The notes below the pieces were generated by a model. It was not told the origin of the DNA and did not search any database. It was given only the letters and a program-made list of their open reading frames with translations. From Norana najaformis (Eukaryota; Annelida; Clitellata; Crassiclitellata; Hormogastridae): a DNA stretch of 64,000 nucleotides. Of this stretch, positions 57,150 to 64,000 are shown one piece after another. A program made the translations under genes and the position numbers. Location of the stretch: contig OZ029915.1 of NCBI GenBank assembly GCA_964023275.1, forward strand, positions 14,018,712-14,082,711, read 5' to 3'. Numbering within the stretch: the stretch's first letter is position 1; every line of letters begins with the position of its first letter.

Positions 57150-58001
57150 TTAGAGCTGTACTGAACAGCATTTTTTACTATTTGGCCGAATACGAATTAT
57201 TTAGCATAATATTGGACAAATGTGAATACTATGTAATGGCAAAAGTATGACATGCTAGAAAATAGTCATTGAGCTTCCCCAAGCCAGCAATCTAAAGTTT
57301 GAATGTGTTTAAGTGTCATTAGACATGAAAGTGGCCTCTAACTTAACACCATGGCCACCTCAGACTGCAAGAGAAAATCGAGTGCAGGAATCATCAAATA
57401 ATCAAAATTATTTGCAGAAATCTGCTATTGAGATTTCTTTTTTAATATGTCTGAAATAAAGTCACTTGAAGGTTTCTGAGTTACATTTTTTGCGCAGACT
57501 TCATTTTAATAGTGTAGTGCAATTTTAGTGCATGCTAGTACTTTAAATCATTGTTTAGAGTGTTGTTATAGACCTTTTTGAATGACATGTGCCACACGAA
57601 ACTGATGCCCTGCACATGGCACACATGGCTTTGCTCGAATCTTTGTCCGAATAACCTTAAAATATTTTCATGTTGGACTTCACTTCATCATGGCCAAATG
57701 CAATTTTTAGAACATCTTATACGCTATGTAAGTCCAACTTACCAAAAATATAATAAGTTAAAGATAGCTCTACTCAAAAGTATCAAACCGGAAATTAAAA
57801 GGAGAGTTCAAATCATCAATGGAAACTGCAAAGGGAAGCATGAATTTTAAATAGTGATACTTTACTATCAGTAGAAGCTAAAATTTAATAGCACATTTCC
57901 TATTTGGATTCAAGAAACTATTTGGCTGAATACAAATAAACTATTTGGAGCACTATTTGGGTCTCAATTGAATCGAATATGAATACTTGACACAGCTCTA
58001 A
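57150..58001. mobile_element. non-autonomous hAT-like element
   Basis: Ends are a perfect 10-bp inverted repeat TTAGAGCTGT (57150-57159) / ACAGCTCTAA (57992-58001), matching the TAGAGNTGT type of hAT elements. The 8-base flanks ctagacat and acagacac share AGACA at the same offset, a possible eroded target duplication. Internally rich in ATTTGGCCGAATAC-type inverted motifs; no transposase frame. Confidence 0.55.
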
Positions 58002-58379
58002 CAGACACATATATTAACTTTAAGACCCTAAACCTTAAAGAGCAGAGCGGGCTTTATCCCTGCCTTTCCTCCTACTGACACACAGTGGAGCAATCATCGT
58101 TTTCCAGTGACCCTTGTGAGATGGCTGTCGACTTTCGGTGAGTCGGGTGACTGGCCTCAGCTGATAAGACAGAACAGGACTTGAACCTAAAGAAGGCTAT
58201 TCATGATGAGGTCCATATTAGTCCAGCTGAATTCATTGTTTGCAGTTCAATATCACAGTCCGTTTAGAGTTGAATTCAGTTTGGAGAGTACAGTTCACAG
58301 TCGTGTTTCCTCGTGTTCGTAACGAACCACGTAGTTCGAGTGGAAAGCAGCTGGGGTCAACAGAGGTATTAAATTTAGG

Positions 58380-59345
58380 TGTGTTGCAACTCCAAGGGTA
58401 AGTACACATGAAAACGCATTGAGGAGTTCTTTAGGAACGCCTGATTATTGCCAAGTGTATCTGAGCTCTTGGATTTTTGACGATCAAGTCCTGGGACACT
58501 GTTGGGAACTCTGTCCATTGCTGAGGGGCAAGGGATGTGCCACGAAATCCTCATCCAAGCAGTCTTCATCATCAATGCACTAGCACTGACCTCTCACTTT
58601 TGTCCAGTCATTGTTACATCAGCCCATTCAGCACGTCATGCTCCACTCATTCCCTGGGGCCCACTGTATTTCGTTATATGTTTAGCTGAACTCTGATGTG
58701 TCTAGTGTTTAGAATTTTAGTACTTGTAGCTTGTTTGTAATATACCAATATTAGAAATAACTTTGCTTAGTATTGTTGTATTGGGACCCTAAGGCCACAG
58801 TTACCAGAGACGAATCACCCCAAATTGGAATCAACAACTCTTCTTCATCTGCAACCTTGGTGCGCTTCTGGATGGAGAACTCACTGTGGCTGAACACATG
58901 AACTTCTGGTGCTGGTTCTGCTTCTGTCAGCTGCGTCAGGTAATGGTGCAATTGTTGTTTAGCTCTACAGTGATCCTCATCCGTTCATTCATCTTTATAT
59001 GTCATGACTGCTGCAATTCCATCCTTCAGGCTTGCAAAGATTAAGCTTTGGCAAACTTAGCTTTGACCAGTTCCATTTTGTCTTCAACTGTGCCGCCTTC
59101 AAGTGGCCAACAGGCCAAAAGACTATCAGAATGTTTATGAAAAACACTCCACTGGTTTCCTGTTGCAGAGCAGATAACATTCAAGACTATTTTGCTGGGA
59201 AAGGCCTCATTTGTTGGCACCTCCACTGCACACATAAGGGGCTGCGCATTCCAGTCTAGTGTAATCAATGCACTCTTCTGCCGACGGAGACAGAAGATGC
59301 CACGCTTTCACATATCAACTTGAGCCCATTGTGTTTACTCCAATA
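58380..59345 (-). pseudogene. unrecognised coding-like relic, frameshifted
   Basis: Minus-strand frames that read as protein and follow on from each other: KRGIFCLRRQKSALITLDWN, CAVEVPTNEAFPSKIVLNVI, WSVFHKHSDSLLACWPLEGG and EDKMELVKAKFAKA (59300-59041); stop-broken RMRITVELNNNCTIT; then EAEPAPEVHVFSHSEFSIQK and VADEEELLIPIWGDS (58930-58780); and EDCLDEDFVAHPLPLSNG near 58550. I do not know the family. It could be a retrocopy or transposon ORF. No intron signals were found, which favours a retrocopy. Confidence 0.4.
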
Positions 59346-60313
59346 TTGATCATGTTATTCTTCAACACAGTGCATGCATAGATGAAAATACATGAAAAAT
59401 ACCAAACAACAATGTTTATATAATTATTGGCTGAAATATCGTCATTTCAAAAAGTTTTTGATTATTGGTATATTTTACAATAAAACTGTTTGTAAGTTAT
59501 TCGTTGACTTACTTGTGGGGTGTAATACCTTCCTAACCTGGAATGTTCTTCATGCCGTGTTCAGTCATATCCTTTTCTACTATACTGGCCTACGTAGCTC
59601 TAACTCCACCAAATGGCCTCTTCCGATCCTTCATTTTTTTATTGCAACCCATACTACTGCCCTATGCTTTTCATCTGATGAAGCTTGTACAACATGACCA
59701 AAGAACTGGTCTCTTTTCTTAGATACTGGAACAGTTGCTGTTCTTGCCCTGACAACCTTTTTTAGGGGATCTGAGGACCCTCCCAAAGCACCACATGCTG
59801 TAACTATCCAGTTTCATGCTATGGTAATATTCTCTCAAGAAAATAAATGTACATAACTATAACCTCGTAGTCTATTGAGTCTTTTTCCAAACCCAAAACA
59901 ACCTCATGTCTCTCACTTCAGTGCTCAACCACCAACCAACTCTCTCTTTAATTGAAAAGACAAACAGAATTTAAAATTCATCACATCCCTGTGGTCAGGT
60001 TCTACAAGTGAGGAAAAGCCTAGCAGTAAAGGCTTCTCCAGCTATTTGAGCACCATTTACTTAACAAAGATCTTTTTATTCTTAACAAACTCTTAGCATC
60101 CTTTAAGCTTTAAGCACTATAGAAATGTCCCGATACAGCTTTAAATGTAACACTGATTTTTGTGATGAATATTCAGTCAGTCCCTGAAAAGCAAATGTCA
60201 CTCTTAACTTCAACTCTTCCAACAGAAATAAAATTCGTCTAACTCTGTATTCAAAAACACTTTTAAACGGTTAACAGGCCAACAACATTAAATCTCAGTT
60301 TCAAATCAAATAC
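59346..60313. other. APEH intron, nothing recognised
   Basis: A 101-codon + frame (59392-59697) shows no motif; not called. Confidence 0.4.
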
Positions 60314-60402
60314 CTGAACATCAAGTACATCTTGTGATCCAATTCGACCAGGAAGGGAGTCAATGCCGTCTGCACCAAAACCATATGAACCACGATAGTT
60401 AA
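60314..60402 (-). CDS. APEH: APEH exon, YRGS motif
   Basis: Acceptor aacttctgcag, donor CAG|GTATTT. Completes a Val codon, then NYRGSYGFGADGIDSLPGRI and GSQDVLDVQ, as human NYRGSTGFGQDSILSLPGNV. NYRGSxGFG is a prolyl-oligopeptidase-family signature near the oxyanion hole. Phase 1 in, phase 0 out. Confidence 0.96.
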
Positions 60403-60711
60403 CTGCAGAAGTCAATCAATCAGAAGTCAATCAGTGCTGTAATTCCAATCAACTGTCTTCGTATAAAGACCACTGTAGTACAAATATGCAGCTAATTTTC
60501 AACCTTTAATATGCAGTTACATATACCTCAGTAACAACGTCTCGTCACTATGTTGCCTTTGCAGTGTTCTTAAAACGTGCAAAGCAATAACAAGATACAT
60601 ACTGTATTTAAGCTATTTAAGCTAAGCACTAAACTTAATGCTAAGCAGATATGCTCTGATGAAGACCTATGGTTCCCACATTTATAAAACGATGAAGAAA
60701 ACTGTAGTTAC

Positions 60712-60792
60712 CTAGAAGAAGTGCAAATCCACAGCGACAGAGGCCAGCAAGGTAAACCTGAAAATCAGCAACAAAGGCCGAGTGTGGCCCAC
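60712..60792 (-). CDS. APEH: APEH exon, HGGPH motif
   Basis: Acceptor gttctgttttag, donor CTAG|GTAACT, 81 nt, phase 1 both ends. Reads GGPHSAFVADFQVYLAGLCR then CGFALLL. The split Gly continues the NHG of the previous exon, making HGGPHS, the family's strand-turn motif. Confidence 0.95.
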   Translation of the reverse strand: MGHTRPLLLIFRFTLLASVAVDLHFF

Positions 60793-61682
60793 CTAAAACA
60801 GAACAGCCATGCACTAGAACTCTACACAGACAAGGCAGTGTGACAAAACATAGTGTAACTACTGCATGACTAGGCTACCCTTACACCATTCACTAAAGCA
60901 TTCAAATAAGCATCAAGCGAATCCCCAAATCTTGTTCAACACCAAAAATTCATTTGTTTATCCACTGATGTTACTTCAGTGTAAATTTCAACAGAGACTT
61001 AATCAAGTTGTCTAAATTGGAGTTTTTTTTTTTGATAATTTTCAGAGTTTCCGATGACTTTTGTGTCTTAGGTTGCATTCTAGAAATAATCCTTCAACTT
61101 CGCCTCTGACTCCAATTTTCTCATTGCTGTTTTTCTGGTTTATAAGGTTGTCCTGTTGTCAAGCATGTGCTTCTTTTAAAATATGCTTCAATCCTATGGC
61201 TATGTCTCTGAGAATTATGCTACAGTTGCAACTGGCTTTAAGTAAATCAACAACGTGTGCTAGTAGTAGGTCTGTCTAAACATGATCTACGGTTACTTTG
61301 CTACATTCAGCAATACTAAAAATACATGTATGTTATGTGTAGCTCGTAATCTAATTTAAAAAACATAAAAAATGCCAAAACAGTAAAACTTAACAGCCTT
61401 TTACAAGCAATTTAACAATAAATCTCCATTTATCCATAACAATAATATACACAGAGGGAGACATCTTGAAAAGTATATGAGTTAAGTATTCACATAGTTT
61501 ACACTAAAAGGGTTACACTTAAACAAAGTTTGATTTGTCAGGTTTGGATGGAGGAGGTTTAACAAAGAAGGACGTGATTTTCTTTTGTTTTTGGTTCTAG
61601 TTTCTATACAAAATCGATCATACCATATAAATGTAACATTTTCATGCTTTTCCATATACAGTATACCCCTACAGTTTCAGCA
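60793..61682. other. APEH intron, nothing recognised
   Basis: AT-rich. Small + frames without motifs. Confidence 0.4.
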
Positions 61683-62095
61683 CGTCAGAATGCTGCATTG
61701 TGCCAAATATCTACTGTTTCAACATAACTGTCATCATCATCATAATTATCATCATCACCATCATCATCAGTTGGGTCTTCTAGTCTCTCCTCAGCCTTTT
61801 CACCATTCAAACCAGCTGCACAATCTGCAATTTTTTCGTCTGTCATAAGTTCTGTAGTGAAGCAACCTTCTTCTAATCCAGCCACTAAGTTAAAATTTCA
61901 AAAGAAGTCTGTGCATTAAAGTCTTCATGCATATGTAAAAGAATTTGGTTTTGTTCTTTTTGTCTGTCTTTGTGTAGACAATATCAACTTCTGGTTTGGA
62001 ATCTGGTTCGGAATCATTATCACTGGTATCTTCAAAGCTAGAACATCATCAAAAAAGGCAGACCCAGAAACATTTGTCCAGCAGTTTACAAATGA
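61683..62095 (-). pseudogene. acidic coding-like relic, unrecognised
   Basis: Two - strand frames: SFEDTSDNDSEPDSKPEVDI then VYTKTDKKNKTK (about 62040-61940), and after a shift MAGLEEGCFTTELMTDEKIA, a poly-Asp run and SYVETVDIWHNAAF with a stop (61885-61685). The Asp run is partly an ATC simple repeat (61727-61770). Possibly a retrocopy or the acidic head of a transposase. Low certainty. Confidence 0.25.
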
Positions 62096-62593
62096 CTTTT
62101 TCTTCACATCAACCCTAGCTTTTTATCAAATACATAATTTCTTTGATGTTTAGTTGTTTAGAAATGTGTATTTGTCGATGTTATGAATGGCAGGTAAATC
62201 ACATAAAACCAATAACTCAGTAGGAATATGGGTAGGACAATTACCCATCAGTGGAAGAGCTTTACGTTCCAGTTTCTTACTAACGACCAGAACAAGAGAA
62301 GTGCGAATCAGCCTCAAAAGTATTGCAGGTCATAAAAGAATTTTTACTGCTAGCACATATGACAGGCAGTTTGTCTTGCTTAGATGTTTAAAACAATGAG
62401 GGTTGCTGATTAGATTAGATTTCTTTAGAACAGTTTTATTCACGTAAGTGTGAGTGACCCATATTCAATTCCCTTGTGTTGGAATCTGAAAAACAGACTG
62501 CGTAAACACAGGGTAAACACAGAAAATTATTACTACAGAAGTGCTTGCATTAGATTGTATCTGTTAGATATAACAGTAAGGAGATTAACTAAC

Positions 62594-62674
62594 CATGGTT
62601 GTAAACGACCAATGGTGGCTTGTAATCGTCTGACGAAATAGGCTCCAGAAAAATGTATTCGTAATCCAGATGAT
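62594..62674 (-). CDS. APEH: APEH exon entering the hydrolase domain
   Basis: Acceptor catgtgttttag, donor CATG|GTTAGT, 81 nt. Reads NHLDYEYIFLEPISSDDYKP then PLVVYNH, matching human GLDFEAILLQPGS...VPMVVMPHG. First beta strands of the catalytic domain. Phase 1 both ends. Sequence 62111-62593 beside it holds nothing recognised. Confidence 0.93.
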
Positions 62675-62809
62675 CTAAAACACATGCAACAGTATAGATT
62701 TATGTATGCACCAATTCATGGACATATATGTATCCGGTTACTTTTATATTGCCTTTCAATAGCCTCACAGGGGTGCTAACAATGTCAAACAAATCTTAAG
62801 AGGTTTGAC

Positions 62810-63148
62810 TTAAAACAGGTCAAGAATTTTAGTTTTGTTTTTTTGATGGAACAGTACATATTTTAGTGGAACACTGTTCCAAAAAGACAGCCCAAAGCAC
62901 AAGAAAGCATGGTATTTCCATGTCGCTACATTAGAGTGCGGGATCAACAAATCCCCACAGGCTGCTGAACGCAACAATAATTGACCAGGTTGGCTAGAGA
63001 CAAGAACACAGAGTTTTCTGATGTAAATTGGCCATGAGGAGGATCCTGAGTATAAGTCTGTCTTTGACTGAAAGCCAGTGCAGCATCTCTTCCAAGTAGC
63101 TTGAAATATGTGAGAACTTTGGCTGCTTAGCAATGAAATAAAATTCAA
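62810..63148 (-). mobile_element. CR1/L2-like LINE C-terminal fragment
   Basis: Uninterrupted 112-codon frame with YIRKLCVLVSSQPGQLLLRS, CGDLLIPHSN and HAFLCFGLSFWNSVPLKY: the end of the LINE reverse transcriptase. Same strand as APEH, in its intron. Confidence 0.72.
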
Positions 63149-63797
63149 TAACTTAACCGCAGCTTAATTCCCCACTAGTGCAGTATTACCGTCCAGTGTT
63201 TACCCATTACATTCCCACCACCACCATTTTCATAAAATTCTTCCCATTTCCAGTGGATGACGACAGTTACCACAAAATTACTATGGTTACTATTACCATG
63301 TCACTCTCTACAAACAACCCAATGTGAAGCTGCATTTCACATGCTAACAATGGTCACATGTCTAGTTTAAAGTTGCTAACCTCCCATACAAGATACTTCA
63401 TTATCTGGCCAAGACACCTTTGGTGACTATTGTGCCATCCATTCAGATATATGTAACGGATAAACTCAGAATCATCTTTTTCTAACCTTCCAAAGGTGGG
63501 ACAAACAAATTGTGGTTAATGTGCTGTTCTGCGTTAATGCCCATCTCTATGGGATTTGCTACCTTGAACTTTATATGACCCTTCTCTTTCTCTCATTTTG
63601 TAAACAAAAATTTACCCTCCATGAGCCTTTGAGGTAAGTTCATTCATTAGCACAAAGTCTGATTAATAACAATGATTATGAACACATGTCTGAAAGGTTA
63701 CTTTTATTACAGCACATTTGGAACGAAATGGGAGCACAATACCAACATATCAGATTATATGCAGTTCAGCACGAAGATTAACTTGTTTGCTGCTTAC
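63149..63797. other. APEH intron, nothing recognised
   Basis: No motif or repeat array seen. The donor GTAAGCAGC of the next upstream exon is at its right edge. Confidence 0.45.
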
Positions 63798-63939
63798 TGT
63801 ATTTCGGATGAGCGCGTACTGGTGGAACGCTGACTGGGCAGATTTTCCAAGAGATTTCTGGAAGAGCAGTTGGTTCTGAATCTAGACGCGTCCACTTGAT
63901 GGACTTCTCAGACCCAGAAGAAGGCAGATGGCCGATCAC
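63798..63939 (-). CDS. APEH: acylaminoacyl-peptide hydrolase (APEH), first exon seen
   Basis: APEH is a cytosolic serine exopeptidase that removes N-acylated amino acids from blocked peptides. Ten exons in this window (63939 down to 40624) join with consistent phases into 900 nt: 299 residues plus stop, aligning with roughly the last 299 of 732 residues in human. This exon (acceptor cctcttag, donor ACA|GTAAGC) reads VIGHLPSSGSEKSIKWTRLD then PEISWKICPVSVPP, the end of the beta-propeller and the link to the hydrolase (human LKVGFLPSAGKEQSVLWVSL). The decoded triad S154/D242/H274 keeps the human spacing (88 and 32). N-terminal exons lie past 64000. No defect seen, so the gene is probably functional. 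Confidence 0.95.
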
Positions 63940-64000
63940 CTAAGAGGATAAGAAACAACCACAAAAATGTGCATACATTCTTAGAAATACATTCTTAGAA

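Noticed and set aside
61585-61848. Histidine-rich + strand ORF
   Set aside because: Translation of an ATC simple repeat.
63600-63640. Possible APEH exon around ccctccatgagcc
   Set aside because: Phase does not fit; the correct exon carrying NHG was found at 62594-62674.

Overview
The window is animal nuclear DNA: split genes with GT-AG introns, a Wnt ligand gene, and many decayed non-LTR retrotransposons, tRNA-derived SINEs and DNA transposons. The intron style, CR1/L2-like and RTE-like LINEs and the recurrent octamer TAGGCCTA suit a marine invertebrate. An echinoderm or another invertebrate deuterostome is my guess, not something the sequence proves.

Two host genes are supported. A Wnt7 orthologue lies on the + strand in three exons (about 6058-6319, 26084-26358, 34530-35012) separated by introns of about 19.8 and 8.2 kb. 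It is complete apart from doubt about its first codons. Facing it on the - strand is the C-terminal half of acylaminoacyl-peptide hydrolase (APEH): ten exons from 63939 down to the stop at 40624. Their splice phases join without error into 299 residues carrying the Ser/Asp/His triad; the N-terminal exons lie beyond 64000. The two genes are convergent, about 5.6 kb apart.

Nearly everything else is repeats. From 1 to 17 kb there are LINE fragments in both orientations, simple repeats and a SINE. Wnt7 intron 1 holds two copies of an approximately 0.8-kb retroelement, one of which contains 29 units of a 29-bp minisatellite, plus a tRNA-SINE, long GTCA and AT repeats and a possible enhancer. Intron 2 holds a 3.36-kb LINE flanked by a perfect 28-bp target-site duplication. 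Between the genes is an older LINE interrupted by a SINE, an AT microsatellite and another LINE fragment.

The APEH introns carry a LINE with a nearly open reverse transcriptase, a 2.35-kb DNA transposon with inverted ends and an intact 563-residue transposase-like gene, an LTR-retroelement relic with a 92-bp palindrome, a 370-bp tandem repeat, a hAT-like element and several coding-like relics I could not name. The DNA transposon (43697-46051) is the best candidate for a poorly described system. No rRNA, functional tRNA, CRISPR array or prokaryotic gene was seen.
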